DNA of 64,000 nt, taken from Adiantum capillus-veneris (taxonomy: Eukaryota; Streptophyta; Polypodiopsida; Polypodiales; Pteridaceae). Location of the stretch: contig CM043947.1 in the NCBI GenBank assembly GCA_014529385.2, positions 98,368,036 to 98,432,035 of the forward strand, read 5' to 3'. The notes beneath the pieces were generated by a model, which had not been told where the DNA came from, did no database searches, and saw only the letters and a list, made by a program, of their open reading frames with translations. Positions 45,220 to 59,292 of the stretch are shown in pieces. Numbering within the stretch: position 1 is the stretch's first letter; every line of letters starts with the position of its first letter. A program made the translations under genes and the position numbers.

Positions 45220-45380
45220 GAAGAAGAGAGTTTTAACGTCGTAGGAAACTATCCCAAAAGACGTTAAAGATTAGGTTAGATGTAGACTTACGTTAAATTA
45301 GATTTAGGTTTATTTTTAGTTAGATTTACGTTTATTTAGATTTACGCTTATTTACGTTAGATCGAGTCCACGCAAGAATT
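44500..45380. repeat. Two ~190-bp direct copies flanking the captured fragment
   Basis: CACACAAGAAGAAGAGAG, AACGTCGTAGGAAACTATC, TTAGGTTAGATGTAGACTT and AGATTTAGGTTTATTTTTA occur at 44,515-44,690 and again at 45,195-45,370, about 690 bp apart. The AT-rich TTACGTTAGATTTAG motif continues at both. Confidence 0.8.
44686..44860 (+). pseudogene. Captured heavy-metal-associated (HMA) domain fragment
   Basis: After a TTTAG acceptor-like site the frame reads VSIDCDACMKRVKKALNGI, the start of an HMA domain with the metal-binding CxxC (CDAC). A TAG follows. From 44,771, in another frame, GSVDPKVLVKCLQKIGKKVD LQGGKSHY gives the second half of the same domain. The middle strand is shortened. HMA/HIPP proteins bind copper or zinc and are host genes, not transposon genes, so this is a gene fragment carried by CACTA-2. 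It is broken and unlikely to make a working protein. Confidence 0.65.
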
Positions 45381-45649
45381 ACTTACGGTTTAGGGTTTAG
45401 AGTTAGACGAACAGTGAAAAGATCTACTGTGAAAAGATGTTAAGATGCTGTGAAGTGCTACAGCTAGAGAAGAGGCAAAGGGGTTTTGTCCACTACATGC
45501 AGTATCATGTAGACGTGGGTGTGTAGATTTCTTGTACCCACAAATATAGGTATTGACCAATAAAGACGAGATTATAACCCGGTGGTTCTGATCTCCGTGC
45601 ACCTCTAGACCGAGGTGTGCGGGGATTGGACATGACTAGAGAATGTGAG

Positions 45650-45652
<3 letters not shown>

Positions 45653-45690
<38 letters not shown>
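45653..45690. repeat. (GA)n microsatellite
   Basis: About 38 bp of GA repeat some 65 bp before the transposase-like start codon. Confidence 0.9.
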
Positions 45691-45693
<3 letters not shown>

Positions 45694-45755
45694 GACAAAG
45701 AATGCCAATAGAATATTAAATTTGTTGTCCAGGTTATAAGATTTTTATCCTCATT

Positions 45756-47404
45756 ATGAGTAGTGACGAGGATGTGGGACCGTCCAACCGAAACACCTAT
45801 CTCTCAAGGAGGGTCTTATGTCCTTGTAATCAATGCAAGCATGCTATGCGACGGACAAGACATGTTTCTTTGCAGCACGTTCGTGAATTTGGCGAGTTCG
45901 ATCCATCTATTATAGATCGAGTTGTTGCCAATTATAACTCGTCGGACTCTGACGCTGGCCAACAAGCAGCAATCTTGCAACCTAATAGACGTGTCCGCAG
46001 GCGCTTTGGTCAAGCAGCATATGTGAGGCCACAAGATGTAGCCTCTGACAGCTCGGGGGATGATCATGCAGAGCACATTCCCAACGAGGCAATGTTTGAG
46101 CCCGAGATTGATGAAATGATCGAGACGATCATGGATTCAGAAAGGCTTATCTATGATGATATGAAAAGTGAAGCCGATACACCATTGTATAATGGAGCAC
46201 GTATGTCTAGATTGAAAGCACTCCTGGTTCTTCTCAACATGCAGACAAAGTTTGGATGGAGTGACACTAGCGTCACAGCGCTTTTCAGGTGATCTATTAC
46301 AATTAGTTTACTTTAATAAAACTCTAAATGTATAATGATCTGATAGATTTTTACACGACTGTATCGTATTTTTATGTTGTGTAGATTGCTGAAAGAGCAC
46401 ATACTACAAGCTGACAATGTGATGCCAGATTCCCGAGATGAAGCAAGAAAGATTTTGCAAAACTTGGGGATGGATTACAATTCTATCCACGCTTGTCCTA
46501 ATGACTGCATTCTTTTCAGAGGGGAATACATAGACATGGAGAAGTGTCCGAAATGTGATTTCGAAAGATATCGAGTAGATCTCCACGGGACAAAAATTCC
46601 ACAAAAGGTTTTGCGATATTTTCCTCTGCTTCCTCGCATCAAGCATTTCTTCGAATGTAAGTCCATGGCCGCCCTAGCATCATGGCATGAGGAGAATAAA
46701 TCTTCGGATGGTGTGCTACGAATTCCTGCAGATTGCGCAGCCTGGAAACATATAGATGGAACATGGTCGGATTTTGCCAGGGAAGCTCGAAATTTGCGCT
46801 TAGGCCTGGCTATGGATGGCGTAAATCCATTTGGTCAAAGATCAACATCTTACAGTGTATGGCCCGTTGTCATCGTCAACTACAACATTCCCCCGTGGTT
46901 AACTACGAAGAAGGGGCACCTATGGCTAAGCTTGATTGTGCCAGGGCGATATAAAGTGCCCGACAAGTGGAAGCAACAAAAGGATGCAGCCAGAGCGCGA
47001 GTAGAGGCAGGGAGCTCGCACCACTTGGGGAGCAGTGGATGGGCATCATTTGAGGCCGATTTTGTAAGTGTTTTCACATTGCTCTTTATGTTCGATAGTT
47101 TAGGGTTTATGAGTTTTTTAATTCTAACATAATGAAATCTTTGTATGTTTTGACAGTGGTCGATGACAGGACGTGATCCCACACCGTACGAGCGCGAGTA
47201 CGCAGGCAGGAAGGGCTTAAACGCCCTGATGGACATTCTCAATTCTCGCGGTGGCATGGTTAGTATTAGGGTTTACTCTTTTCTATTTTTTGTATTGTTT
47301 TATAAATGTCGTTATATGTTTATACTTACTGAAAGCTGTCTTATTGTCTTTTTTTGCAGAATCCGACAGATACGCCGCTTGGACGCGATGAGACGTCTGA
47401 CTAG
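45756..47404 (+). CDS. Chimeric CACTA protein: TNP2 N-terminal half plus a plant transposase C-terminal region
   Basis: Four exons fit GT-AG rules and join in phase: 45756-46288, 46385-47063, 47157-47258, 47360-47404, giving 452 codons without a stop. Residues 22-45 hold the transposase-associated Cys motif (LCPCNQCKHAMRRTRH). From about 178 comes the TNP2 core (LGMDYNSIHACPNDCILFRG, MEKCPKCDFERYRV, LGLAMDGVNPFGQRSTSYSV, GHLWLSLIVPGR). At about residue 364 TNP2 stops, well before its later catalytic residues and DUF4218. It changes to KQQKDAARARVEAGSSHHLG, ASFEADF, WSMTGRDPTPYEREYAGRKG, which resembles the C-terminal part of plant Ptta/En/Spm (Transposase_24-like) proteins. It might bind element ends without cutting. 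Exon choice is inferred. Confidence 0.75.
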
Positions 47405-47764
47405 ACGACGTCAGTTTAGCCGTAGCTAGATAGCATTAGTTTAGGTTTTCTCGTAGCTTATGTATCATGAGACGGATTTTATACGTCTTTTTGAACCATG
47501 TATATTATTACATTTGTCACCGCAGTTCCTTTTGCCAATCAATTCTTTATGCCTATGATGTTGTACAATTGTCATTATTACATTTGCCAATCAATTCATT
47601 TTGCCTATGATGTGTACAATTGTCAATTTTGCAAACAATGCGTCTTGTGGGTGACTATTTTGGGTCTATTATCTACCCTTGCACTTTTTTTAAAAAGTGA
47701 ATCAAGTACAATATGGTTGATGGGTGGCAGGGCATTGAATGCCCTGCCACCAAAAAAAAATTCT
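47405..47764. other. 3' flank of the CACTA-2 gene
   Basis: No further gene. Short repeats of TTTGCCAATCAATTC and GTACAATTGTCA occur at 47,535-47,635. Confidence 0.5.
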
Positions 47765-47950
47765 CTTGAGCGTCGCTATAACCGTCACTATTTATGGCTC
47801 TGTAGCGTCGCTATAGTCTTCTGTGTAAACGTCGCTATAACCGTCGCTATGAGCGTCTCTATATAGCGACGCTTATAGCGACGCTCATAGCGACGCCGGG
47901 GGTTATAAAAACCCAGAGTATTTTCGTCGCTAACAGCGTCACAAGAGCAC
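47765..47950. repeat. CACTA-2 right subterminal repeats
   Basis: Many CGTCGCTA / TAGCGACG units in both orientations (CGTCGCTATAACCGTC, TCGCTATGAGCGTC, ATAGCGACGCTCATAGCGAC), mirroring the left end. Confidence 0.85.
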
Positions 47951-47966
47951 ACAACCTCTTGTAGTA

Positions 47967-48850
47967 ACCAATAATTTTTGGAAAGGTCTTTTTGAAAATG
48001 TAGGTACAAGATTGAATTTCTCTTGCACCTATCACCCACAAGCGGACGGCCAAAGTGAGATAGCCAATCTTACGATACTTGATCTACTAAAGACTTATGT
48101 TACAAAATAGATCAACGCTCACAGTGGGAAAAGTACTTACCTCTTGTAGAGTATGCGTACAATAACATTGTCTATACATCTATGGGAAAAGCACCTTTTG
48201 AAATCATTTAGGAAAGACCTAAAAGTCCCTTTCTACTTAAAGTACATGGGAAAATATTCGATGTCGATGAGTATAGCAGTGACCTACAAGAATCTTATTG
48301 AAGATTAACGAGGCTGTATCCATCTCTCAACATTTATGGCAAAAAGTTGTCGCGCTGACAAGCATAGAAGGGCCTTAACAATCAAAGAAAATGATTGGGT
48401 CTCACTTAAGTTTTCCAAGCCTCGATTGAGGAAAATGATGGGCAACAATCCTACAGACCATCAAAAGTATTATGCTAAACTAGCAAAAAGATACTATGGT
48501 CCTTTTCAAATTTTGAAGCCAATCAATGAGATGGCTTATCAACTCAAGTTTCCAACCATTGGATCATACAAAATTCTTTTCGTGTGATCCTTCTTAAGCC
48601 CTACAAAGGAGAGCCACCAAGTGAACCAATTATTGAAGACCCTCCCAAAATCAAAGACCAAGAAGAGGTGCTACAACCAAAAGCTATCCTTCAGCATGAA
48701 AACAAGGTACTACAACATGGTAAGATTATCGGACGGTATCTTATTAAGTTCAAAAATTGTCCTTTTGAAGACGCTAGATGGATGCAAGGAATATAGCATA
48801 AGGATAGTATGAACCTTGTCAATGCTTACAATGCTACATAAGAGTAAGTA
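47967..48850 (+). pseudogene. Gypsy integrase 3' half and chromodomain
   Basis: Directly after CACTA-2 the integrase resumes: NFWKGLFENVGTRLNFSCTY, HPQADGQSEIANLTI (catalytic Glu in QSE). A frameshift near 48,100 follows. ORF 48336-48587 holds YYGPFQILKPINEMAYQLKF (GPY/F module), and 48584-48796 ends ILQHENKVLQHGKIIGRYLI, KFKNCPFEDARWMQ, a chromodomain-like tail. Such tails guide chromovirus integration into particular chromatin. Several frame breaks. Confidence 0.8.
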
Positions 48851-49247
48851 AATGTACACATTTTTTATAAATGACCAATGTTTTTGTCTTACAAGACTAA
48901 TTCTCTTTTTATTGTGCACAAACTTAAGTAGTGTGCATGCCTAGAATCATGTTTGTGATGACGACGTCTCTCAAACACCAAGTAGAATTTTTCACTCTAC
49001 TTTGGGAGAATAAAATGGACTAAAGAGCAGACATGCTTGCGGCTACTATGTCTCCCAAGCACCAAATGGATTAGTCATCCATCTTGGAAAGATGTCATAG
49101 GGTAAAAAGGGATCCTCTACCCGCTAAGAAAGATTGACTAATGACTAAGGCTTTATGACTAAGGCTTTATGACTAAGGCTTTATGACTAAGGCTTTATCT
49201 CTTCTACCTCATAGTCGAGGATGGCTTTGATTTTAAGAGAGAGGCAA
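48851..49247 (+). other. 3' untranslated region of the first gypsy unit
   Basis: Non-coding; matches 51,880-52,248 of the second unit. Contains the 14-bp tandem repeat at 49142-49197. Confidence 0.6.
49142..49197 (+). repeat. 14-bp tandem repeat x4 (TGACTAAGGCTTTA)
   Basis: Four perfect copies. The second gypsy unit has one copy at the same place (near 52,185), so this is a local expansion. Confidence 0.92.
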
Positions 49248-50746
<1,499 letters not shown>

Positions 50747-51890
50747 AGAAGAAACTTGGATTACTCCAACCATTGTCAATCCCTCATTCACCATGGGAGA
50801 GTATATCCATGGATTTTATCTTTGGATTATGCAAGTCTATCCATGGGAATACGGGAATATGGACAATAGTCGACAGGTTTAGCAAGCAAGCACACTTTAT
50901 TCCTATCAAAAAGACTATTAAGGCACACCAAATGGAAACTCTCTTCATACCTCAGATTTTTAAACACCATAGATTGCCAACATCTATTGTGTTAGATAGA
51001 GATCCTAGAATGACTAGTATTTTTTTGGAAAGGTCTCTTTGAAATTCTAGGTACAGGATTGGATTTCTCTTCGGCCTATCACCAAAACTTATATAGCTGG
51101 CCAAAGTGAGATAGCAAATCTTACGATACTTGATCTACTAAAGACTTATGTTACAAAAGTAGATTAATGCTCACAATGGGAAAAGTACTTACCTCTTGTA
51201 GAGTATGTGTACAGTAACATTATCCATATATCGACTGGAAAAACACCTTTTGAAATCATTGAGGGAAGACCTAAAAGTCCCTTGCTACTTAAAGTACATG
51301 GGAAGATCTTGCTGCCAATGAGTATAGCCATGACCTACAAGAATCTTTTCAAAAGATTAAGGAGGCTATATCTATCTCTCAATAAAGGCAAAAATCTATC
51401 GTGCTGATAAGCATAGAAGGGCCTTAACGTTCAAAGAAAATGACTAAGTTTTACTTAAGTTTCCCAAGTCTCGATTGAGACAAGCAACGGGCAAAAATCC
51501 TACGGGCCATCAAAGGTATTATGTTAAACTAGAAAAAAGATACTATGGTGCTTTTAAAAATTTGAAGCCAATCAATGAGATGGCTTATCAACTCAAGTTT
51601 CCCAACCATTGGCTCATACACAATGCTTTTCGTGTAAGCCTACTTAAGCCCTTCAAAGGAGAGCCACCAAGTGAACCAATTATTGAAGACCCTCCCGAAA
51701 TCAAAGACCAAGAAGAGGTGCTACAATCCAAGCTATCCTTTGGCATGAAGACAAGGTACCACAACATGGTAAGATTATCCACGACAGTATCTTATTAAGT
51801 TCAAAAATTGTCCTTTTGATGATGCTAGATGGATGCAAGGAATACAACTTAAGGATAGTATGAACCTTGTCAATGCTTACATTGGAGTAA
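50747..51890 (+). pseudogene. Gypsy integrase core to chromodomain, second unit
   Basis: Starts abruptly after LTR B: IPHSPWESISMDFIFGLCKS, TIVDRFSKQAHFIPIKK, DRDPRMTSIFLE. A stop follows, with decayed integrase to about 51,420. Then YYGAFKNLKPINEMAYQLKF, VSLLKPFKGEPPSEPI and chromodomain-like sequence around 51,760-51,840. The RNase H end and H2C2 finger present in the first unit are missing here. Confidence 0.8.
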
Positions 51891-52248
51891 GCAAATATAC
51901 AAATTTCTTTTAAATGACCAATGTTTTTGTCTTATAAGACTAGTTCTCTTTTTATTGTGCACAAATTTAAGTAGTAGACATGCTTAGAATCATGTTTGTG
52001 ATGACGACGTCTCTCAAACACCAAGTATAATTTTTCACTCTACTTTGGGAGAATGAAATGGACTAAAGAGCACACATACTTGTGCCAGATATGTTTCCAA
52101 AGCATGAAATGGATTAGTCATCCATCTTGGAAAGATGTCATAGGGTGAAAAGGGATCCTCTACCCGCTAAGAAACATTGACTAATGACTAAGGCTTTATC
52201 TCTTCTACCTCATAGTCGAGGACGACTATGATTTCAAGAGAGAGATAA
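51891..52248 (+). other. 3' untranslated region of the second gypsy unit
   Basis: Non-coding, ends in AAGAGAGAGATAA, a probable polypurine tract directly before LTR C. Confidence 0.6.
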
Positions 52249-53051
52249 TGTCATAAAATCTAATATCTAACCAACCCAAATGATTTTCTCATATTAAACT
52301 GATCATTTAATGTGGGAGAATAGACTTGAACAAGGGTGAGAATATAGACATGTGCTTACGGGTCTATCTCAACATGGGGCCAATGGTAAAGGGGTCCAAA
52401 TGAAAGATGATCCATCAAAGAGCAAGTCTAGGTAGTGGAGCTTAAATACCTTATGGTTAGCTTCATTGAAGACCTCCAAAGGTTAGTGTTAAAATTCCTT
52501 TTACCTTAGGTAATCTAGGGTTGTGCTTGAGGTGGGAACGTGGCCCATGCTTGAGGTGTTTGTCATGCTTGCTAACTAAGGTGCTTAATGACTAAGGTGC
52601 TAAGGTGCTCCATGACTAAGGTTCTTGAGGGGGTAAGGTATACAAAGACAATGCATGTCCCCACACAAGGGGAGGCAAGCCCTCATTCTAGGGGTTAGAG
52701 AGAGAGCACACACACCCTCATACAGGGCAAGCTTCGTACAAAGAAAGCAAATAGGACTCTTGTTGAGCTCCTCCTTGTGTTTCCATCATAGTGTGCCTAA
52801 AGTCTATTGATTATCCTCGTAAGGGGTCCAATGACAGTTTAGTTGATTTAATTAATTGGTTTTGCATTTATCAAGTCCTCTCTCTCAAAGGGGAAAGGGG
52901 GACACTTGTCCCAAGAGTACCCTTGTTGTTGCTTGATATGCACTAAGCGTGTGATTGACCAAGCTTGAGGAGTTCCAACCATATGCAAGGTAGTGCTATA
53001 AAAGGGGGTTGACCAAAGCAAGGAGGGAGTTGCTTGGGGGGTATACTCTCC

Positions 53052-53083
<32 letters not shown>

Positions 53084-53657
53084 CTCATTGTGTGAAGTGC
53101 AAAGTGCAAGAGCTCCATCTCCTTCTCCAAGCTAGTAGGGAAGTTGAGAGCCTACACCAACACTCTTGGCTATGGAATGCAAATCCAACAAAGAGCCATG
53201 TTTCAATGATTAAGCTTTCCTTCTTCTCCATCTTCATTACTATGCTATTATGCATGCTAGCAAGAAGAGTGATGGTAAGTGAGGAACTATTTCTTTCTCC
53301 TATGAATGTTTCTTCTTCCTCTTTCCTACCCTCATTCCCCACTAGCTCTCTCCACCTTTGAAGGTGTTTGAGGCCTTGGGATTGAGGTTGGGGATAGTTA
53401 ATGCTTTTTACAAAATCTATGTTATGTGTGTGATGCATGAAGCTTTCCATATTCATTGCATCACCTAGGTAACAAGGAACACAAAGATTGTATTGTACCA
53501 AGTCTCTCTTGATGGGAGAACCTATAATACAAAAGCCTATTGGAGGGGGGACCGCCGGCTCCACATAAATCTGGTCCTCAACTATTGTCAAGTTCTTTCA
53601 ACTCTCTCTCTTGCAAAAGTATTGTTCATGCCAAGTTAATTAAGTACTATGATTATG
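52249..53657 (+). repeat. Gypsy LTR C
   Basis: Starts TGTCATAAAATC after the purine tract. Aligns with LTR B to about 53,657. Holds only a (CA)14 run at 53052-53079 where A and B have CT tracts. Confidence 0.75.
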
Positions 53658-55379
53658 TTGCTACTGTCAATTAAGTTCACCCTCTATGTTCTCAAAGTAG
53701 TCTCACAAAAGTACTCTCTTTAATTCTCCTAATTCCGCTATTGTCAAAGTTCATTGGCCATTTCCATTACAGCGTCTGCGTGAGGAAAATACTCTAGATA
53801 TTAGTGCATTTCCCTATAAATTTAGGTAAGAGCATTGGAAGCACCAATGACTATGACAAAATCATTGTCAAACATTTATTCTAAAACCTCCAAGCAATAG
53901 GTTGGCTTGCAGGTATATAAAAGGAGCAATGTATTCATGAAGCAAATGATAATACATGAAGTTCTCAAAGTCCCAACGCAAGCCAAGATCTCTATGATCA
54001 AAGTGGTGCATGGCTGGATTGTGAATATTGATATAATATAGCTTGTGGGAAGAGCTTGAAATACCCTAAAAAAATGTAAGCAAAAACACAAAAGGTTCAA
54101 AATTTGTGTTTCTTTGATAGTTGAAGAGATGCTCCCACATCTAGGTTGCATTTGCTAGGTTAACACGTCCTTGTGTCTTTAGAATTTCTTTTTTCTTTTA
54201 GCAATACTCACCAATGCTTAGTTGAATATATTGATAAACCAAAAACTTATGTCACACTTCCCATGCACATGAAGTGCCACGAGAACCAAACCTAAGCACC
54301 ACACTATTTTGGGTTTTACAGGGAGCCTGTGGAGCCTGCACACATTAGAAATCGTATCATAAAAAAGAAGTTGAAGATCGCCAAGTAGATAGCATGCTGC
54401 AGTAAAGGGGGAGCCATACACTCCATCATCATTTGAGGGGAGTCCAACAACCACCAAATACTTGGAAGAAGTTGGACCCGAGCATCTACCAAGTCATTGC
54501 GATAGCAATTGCATGTTTTTAGTGGAGAGACAAGCACCATCTCTTTAAGATGGAAAAAGGAAGGACATGCTTCCCAACATTCAAAGAGCACTACCAGTAA
54601 GAGGCTACCTACCACTCAACCACCTTCTACCGCTAAATTGGTGGGACCAATAGAATGAACCAAAAACCAGCCCACTAAATTTCTCTCACATGAGGGGCAA
54701 GAAGGCGGGCCTCTCCTAAAATGCCACAAATGAGGGGGGCTAGGCACATGAGAAGGAGCCATGGGTGGGGCTTTCAAGGCTCCGTCCCAAGGCACACCCA
54801 ACCCCTCAAGTCCTTGCTCTTTTCTTGCAACGCCAACATGCCCAACAAATACTATCGATGAGTCCACCTTGCCATAGACCTCCATGAGCATTGAGCATTG
54901 AGCATGCACAAGCCTCACAACAGGTAGCATAAGCACAACGACTTTATAATTCTTAAGAACCTTATCCACTTTGGGGATTCTAACTCACTGGCTTTGATAA
55001 TTATACTATCCTTTCACTTGAACAATCCGGAGATGCCAAAAGGAGATCATAATAGATATACTCATCGTGGTGCCTTTTGAACCACACCTTTTTTCAAACA
55101 TGCTAGAACTCCATAATGTCATTGGTCCTTGAAACCCACTTATTGCAAGATGCTCTCATATCTTCTTCTTTTTTTTGCCATCCTCACAATTATATGTGAG
55201 TGGAGAAATTATATTGACTCAGTTGAAAAATGTACAAAAAACCTGAAGCACAACTCGTGCCTTGAGGGATCAACAATACTCTAGAGGGAATTTTGAGAAG
55301 CCCAAAAAAGAGAGTTGCTTGAGATAGATACAATGCAAGATAGCAACCCCAAGCGGTCTTGTACCACTACCACTCTTGA
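53658..55379. other. Unassigned sequence, possibly decayed retroelement
   Basis: Minus-strand ORFs 54218-54457, 54316-54615 and 54616-54969 overlap or adjoin but show no recognisable domain. They may be the 3' continuation of the LINE fragment to the right. Confidence 0.4.
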
Positions 55380-56290
55380 TGTAAACTCAAATGGAATGTG
55401 ATAGCTTGAAGCGCTTGGACCCATTCTCTAGAGCTCCTCCTTTTTCCAATTAATAATGCCAGTTCCCTCCTTTCTTGCATAATCTCATTGAAGTCAGCAA
55501 TCAAGAGGTCATTTTCAAATACACAATTGTTCCTAGATCTTTAGACTTGTTTAAAGTAGACAAACTAGATATCTTGAGTGCAAAAAAGAATACCTTAGCT
55601 CTTCATATACTTCCCTCCCATGATTAGGTCATTCTTACAAAAAGAGATCCTCCAAGTCTTTTGTATCCATTTGTAGACCTTGCTTGTCAATCAGCTTATA
55701 GTTGGGAAATTTTTGACCACGTGCGGGAGATCTTCACTTTGTCCTCCTCATCCAAATCACCTATCTAATACAATTCCTTTGTCTAGATTCTTATTACCAA
55801 TGAGAATAGGTCCCCAAAGCACCTTCCACAGGAATATCTTCATCTCTTGGGACCACTAGTGGTCCAAATAGTCATGAATATCGCTCTCCACCTAGATTTG
55901 GGCCATTGCTTATGCCATGGTTTATTGAGAGGGGAGAATTTATCTTTTTTGAACATCAAATTAAAGTAGGTTTTCTGTTTGGAGAGATTTATGTCCTTAG
56001 GTCACCGCCAAAATTTCCATTTGAATTTTACCTCACAGATAGGCATCAAGGCTTGATTCATATCTTTGGTGGATCTTTTAATTAGAAGTATTTCAATTTT
56101 GTTGAGGAGAAATTGAATCATCAATTGGTTCATGTCCTTCCACCTAATGGGTGCTACCATCTCCTAGAATTGAGCAAGATGTCTCAAACCTTTGTTATTT
56201 ATCTTCCTGGCAATCTCTCTTCAGAATGGATCTCCTAAGTCATTCCCACTTTTGATAGCCATAGGAACCAGTGTGTTATGGATCTATGAA
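55380..56290 (-). pseudogene. LINE non-LTR element, zf-RVT (RT-associated zinc finger) region
   Basis: In broken minus frames I read SPLNKPWHKQWP, then MKIFLWKVLWGPILIGNKNL, a match to the P-K-x-K-I-F-L-W-R-x-L start of the zf-RVT domain at the end of plant LINE ORF2. A decayed SEDLPHVVKNFPTIS part follows and, farther on, RNNCVFENDLLIADFNEI. The expected Cys/His residues are partly lost. RT itself is not identified, although ORF 56276-56530 just upstream may belong to the same element. Many stops. Confidence 0.5.
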
Positions 56291-56530
56291 AGTAACTGGC
56301 ATGGTCCCCTCATTCAAGGGTCTCTGCTGCTCTGACACAGTTATGAATAAGCTCACCCATGATGCCCCCAACCTTAGTTTTTTCCATCGAGGTGTGACTA
56401 GTTTGTCATTGATCCCTAGCTCCTTCCATTGGCCCCCTTGAGAGGAGAGCTTCACTTTGTCAATTGTGTCCCCTGCCATACTGGCCCATGTTTGGTCTTG
56501 TTTGGCTATCACAGATTTTTTTTGGCACAT

Positions 56531-58976
56531 TGAGCCTTGGCATGCACTTCAAGGTTGAGGACCCCAAAGCCACTATATGGGCTTCCACAAATCTCTGTTT
56601 ACATGTCAAGTTTTTGCTCTTCCATGGTCCATCACATTTCACACAGAGGTTTGAGCCATAGCTTTAGAGATCATTAACAACACATTTCCAATAGCATTTT
56701 TCATTTGAATCCCATTTGAAGCACAAAAAAAGTAGACTCTATTTCTCCAACTTGGAAAGGCAAACCAAACCAAATTCTTTGAAACATTGAAAAACTATCA
56801 TCTAGTCATAGAGCAAGAGATCTATGAACTCAAAATTGCTCAATGCACATGGATCATGATCCATGGGCACTCACATATGCATGACTATGAAATTCGCATC
56901 ACACCTATCCCATGGCCTAAGCATTCTTACTTTGGAAGGATTATTAATTTTGAGCTAAGTTGCTACAAAAAAGCAGATTACAATTAGACAATGGCACTCA
57001 CATTCAAGGGGGTAAAACACATCCAAATCATTTGAAAATTTGGGACATTATTTTTTGAAGGTAGCCTAAGAGTGTAATAAATTGAGATGTTAGAAATTTG
57101 GATGCACATGGATTAAGATCCACCTACAAATGACATGCAACTTTACCATCTCTATCTTGGAATAAGTGTTTGATGACTCACCTTTGAAAAATGATCTCAA
57201 AAACTTCGTCAAAGACCAAAATTTGAAAAACTTATACCAACTAGGTAGCATAGTTGTTTTAACAAGAAATTTTGATCCAAATTCGAATTCAAATTTATTT
57301 AAAGACGTCCCAAAAGGTAGGTAAAAACTAGCACACAAGAGAGGTGGGTCAAGTCACAATTTAGAAGTTAAGGAACACATAAAATGTTGTTGGAAAGATT
57401 GTTTTTTAAGAATAGAGAAGGAAGCAGGCCTCTAGCTATGAGAAGAATTAAGATAGGACGGCCAAGATGGGTGTAAGAGATGGTTTCAAATAGTGTCGAT
57501 TAATTGTACACAATTAAAGACAAAAATGAAAGAATCTTTTTGTTGGTCACTCCAAAATCCAATTTCAAAAAACCAATCCAATCTACTCAATTGTATACTA
57601 AATTTCCTTGTTGGTTCACACTTTAGTAAGTATCTCTAGATTTTCCAACAAGCATGGTATGCTACCCTTGTATAGATGACCAACAAGCACCATCTAGACT
57701 ACGAGTTTTTCTCTCTCCCTTATTTTTCAAGGATAAATCAAGAAAGAAGAAGGAGAAGATGACAATCATCTCTTTTTTGAGGTGCGATCCCCCCTCAATC
57801 GATGTTCTCTGAAGTTGCACAACATCCACCCCTCTGAACTTGCACTAAATGAGTTTTATATATATATATATATATATATATTTGAAAGGTTTATGAGAAA
57901 TCACATTGAAATATGAAAATGTTTAAGAGGAACTTATCATGCTTGGATGGCCTTGTCATGGCCATTTACGATTTCAAGATAATATACGATGGGGCAATGT
58001 TGATATAATGGAACTATTGGAAAATTGCTTGACTAAACAAAAGATAAATTGAGATGAATATTGGAGTATTTGCTAAGCTAAAATCATATTGAAATTTCCA
58101 TAGTAAAATTCAATATCCATTTTTCTGTAAAGCACAAGTGCAATCAATCCAACAAAAAAAAGCTCTAACCTTATGGAATAAGTTTTTAACTTTTGAATAA
58201 TTCCTTCAAGGAGCTACAAATAAAAGCAAAATCCTAGTTAAAATTTTCAAGCTATGATTTTTTTTTTCAAAATTATATAAAACAGATAGTACACCACCTA
58301 AGTCAGTGCCAGAGCCCATACAAATGTGTGGTAGAGAGTTGGCATAATCACTCTGAAATTTATAAGGAAAGCTATAGTCCAATTCCTACTACATTCATCT
58401 AATAGTCAAGAATGAGGTACTGTACACAAAATTCTCATTGATATGATGTTGGCATGCATTTTATACACTTTTCTTTTAATGCTCGTTTCACTATAATTAA
58501 ATATAAAAAGAGGTGTGAATTCAAGAGGTCAGTTCACAAAATCAAGTTTCAGTGGTAAACATGGAGAAGTTACTTGTTGACCAAATTTGAATGAACTTCA
58601 AAGTTTAGTTTGTTGCTTTTGGAGATAAATGTTGTAGTGAATTATGGTAAGGGATTAATGTGATTATTTCAATATAGATTGGGATTTTAAAGTTAATATC
58701 AACATTTAAATGACAACGAAGTATGATTAAATGACATTGATCATTGAATTACAGAAAAGGACCTATTTACAAACTAAACAAAGACAAAAAAAAAAGGGAA
58801 TTGAACTCAACATTAAATGGAAGGACAAATTTACAATGATGAAAAGACCCATTTACATTATGAAAAGAAGATATTATTTTATAAAACCTTCTCTTTCAAT
58901 CAACGAGGAAACTTGTCCATCATTAACAACCTCTGTATCAATGGATCAAAAGGTGAACATTTTCTCTGTTAAAGTT
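56531..58976. other. Gene-free AT-rich spacer
   Basis: No coding signal. A (TA)12 run lies at 57857-57880. Confidence 0.5.
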
Positions 58977-59278
<302 letters not shown>

Positions 59279-59292
59279 TGGTATTAGAGCCC
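59279..59292 (+). promoter_or_regulatory. LARD-2 primer binding site
   Basis: TGGTATTAGAGCCC directly after the LTR. Confidence 0.8.

Larger units (their letters stand above)
43611..47966 (+). mobile_element. CACTA-2 (En/Spm) element inserted in gypsy integrase
   Basis: Interrupts an integrase that reads through in the related copy at about 51,000. The right end reads TACTACAAGAGGTTGTG on its inner strand and the left end TCCTAAAAGAGGTTATTC, both close to a CACTACAAGAGGTT terminal repeat with changes. Subterminal GAGCGTCGCTA-type repeats lie in both orientations at both ends. It carries microsatellites, a captured HMA-domain fragment and a spliced transposase-like gene. End points are accurate to a few bases. 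Confidence 0.8.
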
